64,000 nt of DNA from DASZQY01 sp035548515 (GTDB lineage Bacteria; Pseudomonadota; Alphaproteobacteria; Rhizobiales; Kaistiaceae), in assembly GCA_035548515.1 (NCBI GenBank), contig DASZSW010000037.1, forward strand, positions 124,001 through 188,000, read 5' to 3'. Below the pieces are notes generated by a model. That model saw nothing but the letters and a program-made list of their open reading frames with translations. It ran no database searches and was not told the origin of the DNA. This document shows positions 1 to 8,543 of this stretch, piece by piece (position 1 is the first letter of the stretch; the number at the start of each line of letters is the position of its first letter). Both the position numbers and the translations under genes were made by a program.

Positions 1-465
1 CCTTACCGCTACCTTGCGTCGTTGCCCGCGCTGGCGGCTGCAGCCGACGTGCTGATCTTGACCGTGCCCGGCGCGGCGGGAACCGACCGGCTGATCGACG
101 CGGCTGTCCTCGACGCGCTCGGCCCGGAGGGAATCCTGATCAACGTGTCGCGGGGATCGGTCGTGGACGAGCCGGCGCTTGTGGCCGCGCTGGCTTCCGG
201 GCGGATCAAGGCGGCCGGCCTCGACGTCTTCCAGAACGAGCCCGACGTTCCCCGCGAGTTGATCGCGATGGACAACGTCGTTCTGCTGCCGCACGTGGGC
301 TCGGGCACCGTCACGACAAGGCGGGCGATGGGCCAGTTGGTGCTCGACAATCTCACTTCGTGGTTCGCCGGGCGCGGGCCGCTGACGCCCGTGCCGGAAA
401 CCCCGCGCCGGAGCGCCTCGACAATGTCCGACCAATCGATCAGCCGATTGCAAAACGGAGTTTGA
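1..465 (+). CDS. D-2-hydroxyacid dehydrogenase, C-terminal part (5' end outside window)
   Basis: The frame is open from the first base, so the gene starts upstream; 154 codons are visible. They match the NAD-binding half of the D-isomer-specific 2-hydroxyacid dehydrogenases, which interconvert 2-oxoacids and D-2-hydroxyacids with NAD(P)H. The three family catalytic landmarks are present: Arg in NVSRGSVVD, Glu in FQNEP and His in LPHVGSGT. The C-terminus carries a polar tail of about 20 residues that does not look like part of the fold. The next gene starts 81 bp downstream on the same strand, so it may belong to the sugar-uptake operon. The exact substrate (glyoxylate, hydroxypyruvate or a sugar acid) cannot be told. 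Confidence 0.85.
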   Translation, partial: PYRYLASLPALAAAADVLILTVPGAAGTDRLIDAAVLDALGPEGILINVSRGSVVDEPALVAALASGRIKAAGLDVFQNEPDVPRELIAMDNVVLLPHVGSGTVTTRRAMGQLVLDNLTSWFAGRGPLTPVPETPRRSASTMSDQSISRLQNGV

Positions 466-546
466 CGGCGGCAGAAGACTTCCGGACGTCTCGTATTGAG
501 GGCATTGTGCTGAACTGAGTGGAAAGCAACAGGGAGGAATAATCAG

Positions 547-1929
547 ATGAAGAGACTTCAGATGAAGAGACTCTTGGCTGCGGCGGTCGCCGCGGTATTC
601 GCGTCGTCGGCATTGCCGGCATTGGCGCAGGACACGCTCACCCTCTGGTGGGTGAAGGGCTTCTACAAGTCGGAAGACGACGCGCTGTTCGCGGCGATCA
701 AGAAGTTCGAGGACCAGACCGGCGTCAAAGTCGAGCTGTCGCAGTATCCGGTCCAGGACATGATTCCGAAGACCGTCGCGGCACTCGACTCCGGCAACCC
801 GCCGGATGTAGCCTACGCCGACGTGTACGACTTCCAGGTGGCCGCCAAGTGGGCGTTCGACGGGAAGCTGGAGGACATCTCCGACGTCATCACTCCGATG
901 CTCGACCAGTTCGTGCCGGGCACCGTGTCGACCACCTACCTGTGGAACGACAAGGACAAGAAGCGCGCCTACTACGCGTTCCCGCTCAAGCGGCAGACCA
1001 TGCACATCGAGTACTGGATCGATTTGCTGGAGAAGGCCGGGTACAAGGAATCCGACATCCCCAAGGGGTGGAACGACTACTGGGATTTCTGGTGCACGAA
1101 GGTCCAGGACGGCGTCCGCAAGGCGACCGGCGAGAAGATCTACGGCACCGGTTTCCCAATGGGCGTCGACTCGAGCGACTCGTTCTACTCGTTCCTGACG
1201 TTCATGGACGCCTACAACGTCAAACTGGTTGACGACGACGGCAAGCTGCAGGTTGACGACCCGAAGGTCCGGCAGGGCCTGATCGACGCCCTCGGCTTCT
1301 ACGTCAGCCCCTACATGAAAGGCTGCACGCCGCCGTCGGCGACGACCTGGAAGGACCCCGACAACAACGTCGCGTTCCACAACAAGACCATCGTGCTGAC
1401 CCATAATGCGACGATCTCGATCGCCGCGAAGTGGCTGGACGATTCGGTCAATCCGACGCTGACTGACCAGCAGCGCGCCCAGGCCAAGACCAACTACGAG
1501 CAGCTCATCGCCACCGCCGGCTTCCCGAACAAGCCCGACGGCTCGCCGATGCAGTATCGTCAGGCCGTCAAGGTGGGCGTGATCTTCGCTGATTCCAAGA
1601 ACAAGGAACTCGCGAAGAAGTTCGTGTCCTTCATGCTGCAGGAGGAGAACCTGACGCCGTACGTCGAAGGCTCGCTTGGCCGCTGGTTCCCGGTCACGAC
1701 CAAGGCGACGAAGAGCCCGTTCTGGGATGTCGATCGCCATCGCCGCTCGGTTCGCGACCAGTTCGCCGCGGGCACCGTGAATTTCGAATTCACAAAGAAC
1801 TACAAATTCACCATCCTCAACAACGAGAACGTCTGGGCGAAGGCCATGAACCGCGTCGTCAACGACAAGGTGCCGGTCGAACAGGCGGTTGACGAACTAA
1901 TCGCACGGATCAAGGAAGTGGCCGGCTAG
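547..1929 (+). CDS. Carbohydrate ABC transporter substrate-binding protein (family 1)
   Basis: 460 aa periplasmic binding protein of a CUT1-type sugar importer. It opens with a Sec signal peptide (charged MKRLQMKR, an Ala/Val-rich core, ALA-QD cleavage site near residue 27) followed by the usual extracellular solute-binding protein fold (TLWWVKGFYKSE..., family 1). A strong Shine-Dalgarno GGGAGGA lies at 532-538. A second in-frame ATG at 562 would give a shorter signal peptide with weaker spacing, so 547 is preferred. It is followed after about 75 bp by two permease genes, with an RNA hairpin in the gap. No ATPase gene is linked. The ligand is unknown; the context of iolB and SDR genes suggests a sugar, polyol or uronate. 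Confidence 0.9.
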   Translation: MKRLQMKRLLAAAVAAVFASSALPALAQDTLTLWWVKGFYKSEDDALFAAIKKFEDQTGVKVELSQYPVQDMIPKTVAALDSGNPPDVAYADVYDFQVAAKWAFDGKLEDISDVITPMLDQFVPGTVSTTYLWNDKDKKRAYYAFPLKRQTMHIEYWIDLLEKAGYKESDIPKGWNDYWDFWCTKVQDGVRKATGEKIYGTGFPMGVDSSDSFYSFLTFMDAYNVKLVDDDGKLQVDDPKVRQGLIDALGFYVSPYMKGCTPPSATTWKDPDNNVAFHNKTIVLTHNATISIAAKWLDDSVNPTLTDQQRAQAKTNYEQLIATAGFPNKPDGSPMQYRQAVKVGVIFADSKNKELAKKFVSFMLQEENLTPYVEGSLGRWFPVTTKATKSPFWDVDRHRRSVRDQFAAGTVNFEFTKNYKFTILNNENVWAKAMNRVVNDKVPVEQAVDELIARIKEVAG

Positions 1930-1956
1930 GCCGCGACCAGCCAATCGCGCGTTGCG

Positions 1957-1986
1957 CAACCGACCGCCCCTCGGGGCGGGCGGTTG
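1957..1986 (+). other. Intercistronic hairpin between binding-protein and permease genes
   Basis: CAACCG (1957-1962) pairs with CGGTTG (1981-1986), and inside it CCGCCC (1964-1969) pairs with GGGCGG (1974-1979) around a CTCG tetraloop, with one A/G mismatch between the two helices. There is no T-run after it, so it is not a typical intrinsic terminator. In many importers such structures protect the upstream binding-protein mRNA and lower permease expression. Confidence 0.6.
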
Positions 1987-2004
1987 CGGCCTACGGGAGG
2001 CAGA

Positions 2005-2883
2005 ATGGCGGTACAGGCGGAAATCGCGCGAGCCTTCGCCCCGGCGACGGCGGAATCACACCGGCGGCTCTCTCCTGCGGAGATGTGGGGCCTCGCCATG
2101 CTCGTCCCCTACGTCGTGCTATTCCTGGCCTTCGTCGTTTACCCGATTGGCTACGGACTCTGGCTCGCGCGCCATCCGCAAACCTACGTTGAACTGGTCC
2201 ACGACCCGATCTTTCTGCGCACCGTGATCAATACGATCGTGTTCCTGGTCGTGGCGATCAACCTCAAAATGATCGTCGCGCTGCTGCTCTCCGGGTTCTT
2301 CCTTCAGCAACGCTGGTGGATCCGCATCCTCAGCCTCGTCTTCATTCTTCCGTGGGCACTGCCGTCAATCCCGACGATCCTGTCGATCCGGTTCATGCTC
2401 AACCCTGAATGGGGGATCATCAACACGACGATATTCCGCCTGACCTTCGAGGATGGGCCGAACTGGCTCAACGATCCCAGGCTGGCACTTTCCCTCGCCA
2501 TGGCGACGCACATCTGGAAGGCGCTGCCGTTCTGGACGTTGATCCTGCTCGCCGGCCGGCTCGCCATACCGCACGACCTCTACGAGGCGGCCTCAATCGA
2601 CGGAGCCAGCAGTGCCCAGAGATTCCGCTACGTCACGTGGCCGTCGATGAGCACCCTCTACCTGACCTGCACGGTGCTCTCGACGATCTGGACGCTCGGC
2701 GATTTCAACAGCGTGTACCTGCTGACTGGAGGCGGCCCCGCCGACCTGACGCACGTGCTCGCGACCCTCGGCATTCGCTATCTTCGCCTCGATCAGATCG
2801 ATCTATACATGGCAGCCGTGGTCTGCGCGTTGCCGGTCATGATTCCGCTCGTTTATTTCATGATGAAACGGTTGTCGAAATGA
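2005..2883 (+). CDS. Sugar ABC transporter permease (MalF-like)
   Basis: 292 aa polytopic inner-membrane subunit of a CUT1 importer, with about six hydrophobic segments. The EAA loop that docks on the ATPase is visible (YEAASIDGASSAQRFRYV). The ATG at 2005 is preferred over an in-frame TTG at 1984 because GGGAGG at 1995-2000 is well spaced for it. The stop overlaps the next start (ATGA), so the two permeases are translationally coupled. It forms the channel with the following permease and works with the binding protein at 547. Confidence 0.9.
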   Translation: MAVQAEIARAFAPATAESHRRLSPAEMWGLAMLVPYVVLFLAFVVYPIGYGLWLARHPQTYVELVHDPIFLRTVINTIVFLVVAINLKMIVALLLSGFFLQQRWWIRILSLVFILPWALPSIPTILSIRFMLNPEWGIINTTIFRLTFEDGPNWLNDPRLALSLAMATHIWKALPFWTLILLAGRLAIPHDLYEAASIDGASSAQRFRYVTWPSMSTLYLTCTVLSTIWTLGDFNSVYLLTGGGPADLTHVLATLGIRYLRLDQIDLYMAAVVCALPVMIPLVYFMMKRLSK

Positions 2884-3731
2884 AGCTTCCCACCCTGCGC
2901 GGGGTCGCCAACGAAGCGAAGCTTCTGCTCATCGGCATTCCGGTGCTTCTGTGGACCCTGCTGCCGATTTACCACATGGTGCTGTTCGCCATATCCCCGA
3001 AGGAGGGGGCCCTTTCGGGCCGGCTGTGGCCGCGAGAGCCGACACTGCACAATTTCGAGGTCGTCTTCCGCCAGCAGCACTACTATCTCGCCCACTTCTG
3101 GCGGCAGTTGTGGAACTCGTTCTTCATCTCCGCCATGACCGGGATTCTCACGCTCGTTGTCGCAACGCTGGCGGCCTTTTCGATCAGCCGCCTCAGAGTA
3201 CGCGGCGGCAGGCTGGTGATGAATTTCGCGCTTCTCACTTATTTCATCCCGGCCGCGTTTCTTGCCGTGCCCATGTACCGGACGATGAGCATCTACGGTT
3301 TGCTCAACAGCCAGTGGTCGCTGATTTTCGCCATGCTGACGCTCGCGGCACCATACGCTATCTGGGTACTGAAGCAGGCGTCGGACAAGCTGCCCTACGA
3401 ACTCGACGAGGCCGCGGTGATCGACGGCGCCTCGACCCTTCAGGTATTGTGGTTCGTGTACCTGCCGCTGATGGGCCCGTCGCTGGTGGCCATCGGCACG
3501 TACGCGGTGATTCTGGCGTGGAACGAGTATCTCTATGCGTTCCTACTGCTCTCGGCAGACACCACGATACCGCTCTCGGTCGCGCTCGGCAATTTCCTGG
3601 CGGCGGACGATTCGCCGTGGGAACTCCTGATGACGACGGGGCTGATTTATGCTCTGCCGCCGGCCGCCATCTACTACGTTTTCCGGCGCTACATGGTCGC
3701 CGGTTTGACGGCGGGCGCGGTCAAGGCCTAG
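2880..3731 (+). CDS. Sugar ABC transporter permease (MalG-like)
   Basis: 283 aa, second membrane subunit of the first CUT1 importer. Six hydrophobic segments are visible, with an EAA loop at DEAAVIDGASTLQVLWFVYLP. The start is ATG 2880, overlapping the stop of the upstream permease by 4 bp. The open frame extends further upstream but only inside the preceding gene. The C-terminal end (YMVAGLTAGAVKA) is typical of MalG-type subunits. The operon ends here; the 165 bp that follow up to the convergent iolB gene hold no clear gene. Confidence 0.9.
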   Translation: MKLPTLRGVANEAKLLLIGIPVLLWTLLPIYHMVLFAISPKEGALSGRLWPREPTLHNFEVVFRQQHYYLAHFWRQLWNSFFISAMTGILTLVVATLAAFSISRLRVRGGRLVMNFALLTYFIPAAFLAVPMYRTMSIYGLLNSQWSLIFAMLTLAAPYAIWVLKQASDKLPYELDEAAVIDGASTLQVLWFVYLPLMGPSLVAIGTYAVILAWNEYLYAFLLLSADTTIPLSVALGNFLAADDSPWELLMTTGLIYALPPAAIYYVFRRYMVAGLTAGAVKA

Positions 3732-3896
3732 CCATTTCGCTGAGGGCGCAGCCCCGGGCGGGAGCGAGCGCGCCGCCGCGGCGTCTTAGCATGTGTTGAC
3801 GTTGAGGAAAGGGATCAACGGCCACCCGGTGTCAGCTTTGGCTTTCGCGCAAGACGACGGCGTCGGACGGTGGCCCGGCCCCTTGACAAAAAGGCG

Positions 3897-4712
3897 CTAT
3901 GCTCGCTCGTTCAGTATCCACTCGTGTGCCGGATCGTTGCGGAACCGCCAGGTCCGGCGCGGTCCGGCCATGACGTTCAGATAGTAAAGGTCGTAGCCGT
4001 GCGCGGCGGCACACGGGTGGTAGCCGAACGGCACGAGCGTGACATCACCGTCCAAGACCGCGATGGTCTCGTCGAGCGAGCGGTCGTCGGAATATATCCG
4101 CTGAAAGGCGAACCCCTGGGCCGGATCGATCCGGTGGTAGTAGGTTTCCTCGAGTTCCGACTCGGCCGGCAGCGCGTCGGTATCGTGCTTGTGGGGCGGG
4201 TAGCTCGACCAGTGCCCCCCCGGCGTGATCACTTCGATGAGGATCAGGCTCTCGGCCGTCGGGTCGGTTTCCGGAAGGATATTAACGACGTGGCGGAGGT
4301 TAGTGCCGACGCCGCGTTCGATGCGGGTGAGACCTTTCGGGTCGATGATCCGCGGCTCTCGGCGTCCGGCGGCGGGCGCCGAACAGACCGCCACTTCGAC
4401 ATCGGTTTCGGCGACGATCTTCCAACTCGATGCTGCTGGCACGTACACCGACCACGGCTTGCCGTCGAACGGCGACATTCGCTCGCCGACGACGCCGAGC
4501 GACTTGCCGCCGGCGGCAACCTCGGCCTTGCCCGAAAGGAAGACGAGGCAGGCCTCGCGCGAGGCGGTATCGCCGCCGCCGCCGGCGCCCTTAGCGAGGC
4601 GGTAGACATCAAAGCCGACGTAGGTCCAACCGGCGCTTTCCGGCGTGACGTGGATGACCCTGCCATCCGGCGCGTTCGTGTCGGGTCGGACGTGAAGCGG
4701 TGAAGTTGCCAT
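3897..4712 (-). CDS. iolB: 5-deoxy-glucuronate isomerase IolB
   Basis: 271 aa, KduI/IolB bicupin family. It isomerises 5-deoxy-D-glucuronate to 2-deoxy-5-keto-D-gluconate in cytosolic myo-inositol catabolism. The cupin metal-site signature is visible (YPPHKHD near the middle, then ELEETYYH), as is a family-typical C-terminal block (PRRTWRFRNDPAHEWI). ATG 4712 is chosen because GAGGAAA precedes it by 6 nt; a longer in-frame start exists at 4925 but would overlap the regulator upstream. It lies 146 bp downstream of a LacI-type gene on the same strand. No other iol gene is in the window, so its pathway partners must be elsewhere. Confidence 0.9.
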   Translation of the reverse strand: MATSPLHVRPDTNAPDGRVIHVTPESAGWTYVGFDVYRLAKGAGGGGDTASREACLVFLSGKAEVAAGGKSLGVVGERMSPFDGKPWSVYVPAASSWKIVAETDVEVAVCSAPAAGRREPRIIDPKGLTRIERGVGTNLRHVVNILPETDPTAESLILIEVITPGGHWSSYPPHKHDTDALPAESELEETYYHRIDPAQGFAFQRIYSDDRSLDETIAVLDGDVTLVPFGYHPCAAAHGYDLYYLNVMAGPRRTWRFRNDPAHEWILNERA

Positions 4713-4858
4713 CGGCGTTTCCTCTAGTTGGTGGCGTCCGAGCGTCAGCAAAGCTACGTATTTCGGCCTATTCGAGTATGTGTTTTGGCGCCAAAGCGGG
4801 CTGCACTGACGAACTCCGGGCCGTGACAGTCGCTCATCTTGGTTTCCGTCTTGAGCTC

Positions 4859-5908
4859 TCACAGTGTCCGGGCACGTCCGACTGAGAAGTCGTCGCTTTC
4901 TCCGGGCACCAACTGCAGTGGCCATATCTTCTGCACGGTTCCCACGGGGTAAGCCGAACTGAACGCAGGCAGCGTTGCGAGCAGCGACTCACCCAGCGTT
5001 ACACCGAGGTCGTGCAGCGACATCCGGAAGCAGGTGAGCGTCGGCGACAGGAATCGCGCCTGCGGGCCTTCGCGGAAGCCGATCACCGCTATGTCTCGCC
5101 CCGGGCTCAGGCCCGCCTCGTTGAGGCGGCGATAGAGGCCCATGGCGAGGAGTTCGTACACGAGCAGGATGGCGGTCGGGCGTTGTTCCAGCGCAACGAG
5201 TTCGCCACCAATGCGGTATCCGCCTGCTTCGCTCGATGGTCCGCGGAAGACGAACTTTGGCGCGAAGGGAATGCCGTGCCGCTTCAGAGCGCGCCGGTAG
5301 GAGCTCAAAAAAACGTAACCGAGGTTTGTTTCGTTGTCGGGTAGGGCCACCGCGATCCGCCGGTGGCCGCGAGCCACCAACCGGTCGATCGCGCTCTCCG
5401 CGACGCCCTCGAAGTCCAAGTCGATCCAGGGGTGCCTGCCGCCTGAGTCGCTGCGGCCGAGGGCAATGAACGGGATGTTGGCGTGGCTCAGGTATTCGAT
5501 GCGCGGATCGACCTTGAGCGTGGCGGAAATGATCAGCGCGTCGACCAGCCGACGCGCCACGATGCGCTGAAGCTGCGCGAAGGAGTCTTCCTGCGTGGAG
5601 TACGGAAGGACCACGAGGTCCAGCGCGTGACGGGCCAGCGCGCTCTGTGCACCCTCGACCAGACCGACGAAGAAGTTGTCGCTGTTGGCCGCGGCTTCGG
5701 GGCTGAACTCAATCATGAAGCCGACCGCATTCGTGCTTCCCTGGCGCAGGCTGCGCCCCGACTGATTGGGCGCGTATCCAAGCTTGGCTGCCGCCGCGAG
5801 TACGCGCTTGCGGGTCTTCTCGTTGACGTCGTGCCTGCCGTTCAGCGCCTTCGAGACAGTGCCGATGGAGACGTTGAGCTGCTTAGCAAGATGCCGAATT
5901 CCCTTCAT
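4859..5908 (-). CDS. LacI-family transcriptional regulator
   Basis: 349 aa. An N-terminal LacI helix-turn-helix (IRHLAKQLNVSIGTVSKALNG) and hinge (NQSGRSLRQGS) are followed by a periplasmic-binding-protein-like sugar sensor domain. ATG 5908 gives the usual N-terminus (MKGIRHLAKQ) starting directly at the HTH; an in-frame TTG at 5923 is less likely. It is divergent from the second sugar importer, and the intergenic region holds a perfect palindrome over the importer's promoter. It is therefore probably a sugar-released repressor of that importer and perhaps of iolB. Confidence 0.9.
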   Translation of the reverse strand: MKGIRHLAKQLNVSIGTVSKALNGRHDVNEKTRKRVLAAAAKLGYAPNQSGRSLRQGSTNAVGFMIEFSPEAAANSDNFFVGLVEGAQSALARHALDLVVLPYSTQEDSFAQLQRIVARRLVDALIISATLKVDPRIEYLSHANIPFIALGRSDSGGRHPWIDLDFEGVAESAIDRLVARGHRRIAVALPDNETNLGYVFLSSYRRALKRHGIPFAPKFVFRGPSSEAGGYRIGGELVALEQRPTAILLVYELLAMGLYRRLNEAGLSPGRDIAVIGFREGPQARFLSPTLTCFRMSLHDLGVTLGESLLATLPAFSSAYPVGTVQKIWPLQLVPGESDDFSVGRARTL

Positions 5909-5957
5909 GTGGCTACCGCCCAAGCCCGCCCGACGTTGCTAAGCATACCTCTCTTCC

Positions 5958-5985
5958 TTGACAGAGGTTCGAAAGGCAATATAGT
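5958..5985 (+). promoter_or_regulatory. Sigma-70-type promoter of the second sugar importer
   Basis: TTGACA (5958-5963), a 16-bp spacer and TATAGT (5980-5985) lie 155 bp upstream of the binding-protein start. The match to consensus is unusually good for a GC-rich alphaproteobacterium. The -10 box touches the LacI-type operator. Confidence 0.6.
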
Positions 5986-6000
5986 CGAAAACGTTTTCGA
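5985..6000. promoter_or_regulatory. LacI-family operator, perfect 16-bp palindrome
   Basis: The sequence TCGAAAACGTTTTCGA is its own reverse complement and has the central CG of LacI/GalR operators. It begins at the last base of the -10 box and covers the predicted transcription start, the position expected for repression by the adjacent LacI-type protein. Confidence 0.75.
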
Positions 6001-6139
6001 AGCCAGTGCCAGTCGAAGTTGGCGATACTGACTTTATGCAGCGGGTCGGAAAGGTGAGGTCCGACCTGTCAAGACTGTGGGACTTCTGCGGGTACGTCGC
6101 GCCGCGCGGCGCGAACGAAGAAAATAGGGAGGAATGCAA

Positions 6140-7492
6140 ATGTCTAGCGACAACAAGACGCCCGTGGCGTCGTGGAAGCCTACGCGGCGGAGCGTGGTGG
6201 CCGGAATGGCTGCAGCGCCGCTTCTGGTTCCGTCATTTTCGATGCGGGCCTTTGCCGCGGTGAGCGGCAAATTGACGATCACCGTTCTCGACTTCCTCGA
6301 AGAGCCGCTGAAGCCGGTGTTCGAGGCTTACAAGGCGGCCCGTCCGGGCGTTGAAATCGAATATCAGGTGGCGCCGTCGCATGACGTGGAGCTCATTCCG
6401 CTCATGCTGTCCCGCGCCCTTGCCGGCAAGCTGACCGACATCGTGTTTCTGTTCGACGAACTGGCGGCCCTGTACGCCGACGCCGGCATCACTGCCGACC
6501 TGCGTCCTTACTTCGCGTCGGGCGGCCCGGTTACCGAGAAGTATTTCGCCAAGCCGTTCCTCGACCAGTACCTGATCACCTCGGGCGCCAAGAAGGGCGG
6601 CTACTACGGCCTGCCCTACGGCGCCGATACGGTGGTTCAGTTCTACAACAAGAAGCATTTCGACGACGCGGGCATTCCTTACCCGACCGGCGACTGGACG
6701 TTCGACGAGATGATCGCGATCGCCGACAAGCTGACCAAGCGCGACGGCGGCAAGACCACCCGCTACGGCCTCGCGGCGCAGGTTCCCTGGCAGGCGACCT
6801 ACGTGCCGGGCATCGAAGCCTGGGGCGGTCACATCCTGCGCGATGACGGCACCATCGATCTGTCGAGCGAAGCCGCGATCAAGACCTTCACGATGTACTG
6901 GGACCAGATCAAGAAGGGCATCATCGCCAGCTACACGCAGGCGCCTGGCGGCGACATCTGGACGGCCTTCTCGTCGGGCCTCGCCTCGATGACGCAGACG
7001 GTGCGCGCTCTCGTGCCGACCTTCCGCAAGAACATGAAGGACGACTGGGACGTGTGCTTCACGCCGAAAATCAACGGCGTCCACAAGACGGGCATGGGTT
7101 CGCTTGCTCTCGACGCCACTCCTTCTGGCGTCAAGAACAACCCGGACCTCACCTACGACTTCATCACTTGGTACTACTCGGAAGAAGGCGCGATGGGGAT
7201 TCTCGCGAAGACCTACGCCATCGTGCCTCCGGTCGAGAGCCTCTACAGCAGCCCCACGTGGCGCAACCTGCCGGGCCCACCGGCGAATACGAGCGTGTTC
7301 TCCGACTCGATCAATTTCGGCGCGATCAACCCGAACACCATCCCGCACGCCGTCCAGTCGATCATCAACAAGGAGCTCCGCGACGCCGAGGATTCGGTGA
7401 TCCTCAATGGGGCCGATCCGGTCGAGTCGCTGAAGAAGGCGGACGCGGCCGTCAATGCGGCTCTGGCGGCCGAACTTAAGAAAAAGGGCTGA
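6140..7492 (+). CDS. Carbohydrate ABC transporter substrate-binding protein (Tat-type signal)
   Basis: 450 aa family-1 solute-binding protein. The N-terminus has a twin-arginine-like signal (TRRSVVAGMAAAPLL then an AFA-A cleavage site near residue 40), suggesting export in folded form, unlike the Sec signal of the first importer. ATG 6140 sits 7 nt after AGGGAGG (6126-6132); the in-frame ATG at 6134 is too close to that site. The mature part has the typical aromatic-rich sugar-binding repeats (PYGADTVVQFYNKK). It leads an operon of two permeases and an SDR and is preceded by a strong promoter and operator. Confidence 0.9.
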   Translation: MSSDNKTPVASWKPTRRSVVAGMAAAPLLVPSFSMRAFAAVSGKLTITVLDFLEEPLKPVFEAYKAARPGVEIEYQVAPSHDVELIPLMLSRALAGKLTDIVFLFDELAALYADAGITADLRPYFASGGPVTEKYFAKPFLDQYLITSGAKKGGYYGLPYGADTVVQFYNKKHFDDAGIPYPTGDWTFDEMIAIADKLTKRDGGKTTRYGLAAQVPWQATYVPGIEAWGGHILRDDGTIDLSSEAAIKTFTMYWDQIKKGIIASYTQAPGGDIWTAFSSGLASMTQTVRALVPTFRKNMKDDWDVCFTPKINGVHKTGMGSLALDATPSGVKNNPDLTYDFITWYYSEEGAMGILAKTYAIVPPVESLYSSPTWRNLPGPPANTSVFSDSINFGAINPNTIPHAVQSIINKELRDAEDSVILNGADPVESLKKADAAVNAALAAELKKKG

Positions 7493-7533
7493 AGCCAGGT
7501 TTCTCTCCCATTCTCCTCGGCTCAGTCTGGCTT

Positions 7534-7560
7534 GGCGTCGGTCGGTCCACGACCGACGCC
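7534..7560 (+). other. Intercistronic hairpin, 11-bp perfect stem
   Basis: GGCGTCGGTCG (7534-7544) pairs perfectly with CGACCGACGCC (7550-7560) around a 5-nt loop, in the 115-bp gap between binding-protein and permease genes. No T-run follows. Its position matches the hairpin of the first importer (1957-1986), so both operons probably use an RNA structure to express the binding protein above the permeases. Confidence 0.7.
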
Positions 7561-7607
7561 GAGCGATTGAACTTGGCTAGTCGACAGCTCTAGTCAGTTG
7601 GGCTTCA

Positions 7608-8543
7608 TTGAATTCCGTGCGCTCCGTTTTCCAAGTTGCCCCGGCGGATGGCCGAGTTCGCGTGCGGCGACGGGAAACCTCGCCTTGGGGATGGATCGCG
7701 CTCTTCATCGGCCCGAACCTGACGATCTTTGCGATCTTCACGATCATTCCAATCATCGGCGCTGTTGGCCTTAGTTTCTTCGAGTGGGATCTTATGTCTC
7801 CGGCCGTTTTCGTCGGCCTGGACAATTATCTCGCCATCGCCAACGATCCGAAGGCGATCAACTCGATCTACAAGACGGCCTATCTCATTCTGATCGGCGT
7901 CGTTCCGACGGTGGTGGTAAGCTTCCTGCTCGCCGTCCTCATCAACACAACATTTCCTGGCATCAGGGTGATCCGCACAGTCTACCTGATGCCACTGGTG
8001 ATCTCGTTCGTAGCCAGCGCAGTGCTGTGGCGATACATCTACGATCCCCGCTTCGGCCCAATCAACACGATCTTGTCGTGGTTCGGAATTGACGGCCCGG
8101 CCTGGCTGCAGTCGACCACATGGTCGATGCCGGCGATCGCCATCGTCACCGTCTGGCTCCGGTTTCCGCTAGGCATGCTGCTCTACCTGGCGGCGCTGCA
8201 ATCGGTGAACCCGGCCCTCCTCGAAGCCGCCGAGATCGACGGCGCCGGAACCTGGATCAAGCTTCGCCACATCCTGTGGCCAAACGTTCGTCCGGTCACG
8301 TTTCTGGTCACAATCGTCAGCCTCCGCGGCATCCTCTTCGATAGTTTCGACGTCGTCAGGGTTATGACCGACGGTGGGCCAATCGGAAGCACCGACATCC
8401 TGATTCGCTACATTTTCGAGCTGGCGTTCAGCCAGCTCCGCCTCGGCTACGCGAGCGCGCTTGCCACCGCGCTCTTCATCATTGTCGCGGCGATGGCCAT
8501 GCTGCTCTCGCCGCCAAGGGCAATGCGCGGGGCTCGCGGATGA
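7608..8543 (+). CDS. Sugar ABC transporter permease (MalF-like)
   Basis: About 311 aa, six predicted membrane segments, EAA loop LEAAEIDGAGTWIKLRHILWP. No ATG lies before the first membrane segment; TTG at 7608 or GTG at 7617 are the candidate starts and neither has a strong ribosome-binding site, so the N-terminus is uncertain by a few residues. The stop overlaps the next gene's start (ATGA). It is the first channel subunit of the second CUT1 importer. Confidence 0.85.
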   Translation: MNSVRSVFQVAPADGRVRVRRRETSPWGWIALFIGPNLTIFAIFTIIPIIGAVGLSFFEWDLMSPAVFVGLDNYLAIANDPKAINSIYKTAYLILIGVVPTVVVSFLLAVLINTTFPGIRVIRTVYLMPLVISFVASAVLWRYIYDPRFGPINTILSWFGIDGPAWLQSTTWSMPAIAIVTVWLRFPLGMLLYLAALQSVNPALLEAAEIDGAGTWIKLRHILWPNVRPVTFLVTIVSLRGILFDSFDVVRVMTDGGPIGSTDILIRYIFELAFSQLRLGYASALATALFIIVAAMAMLLSPPRAMRGARG

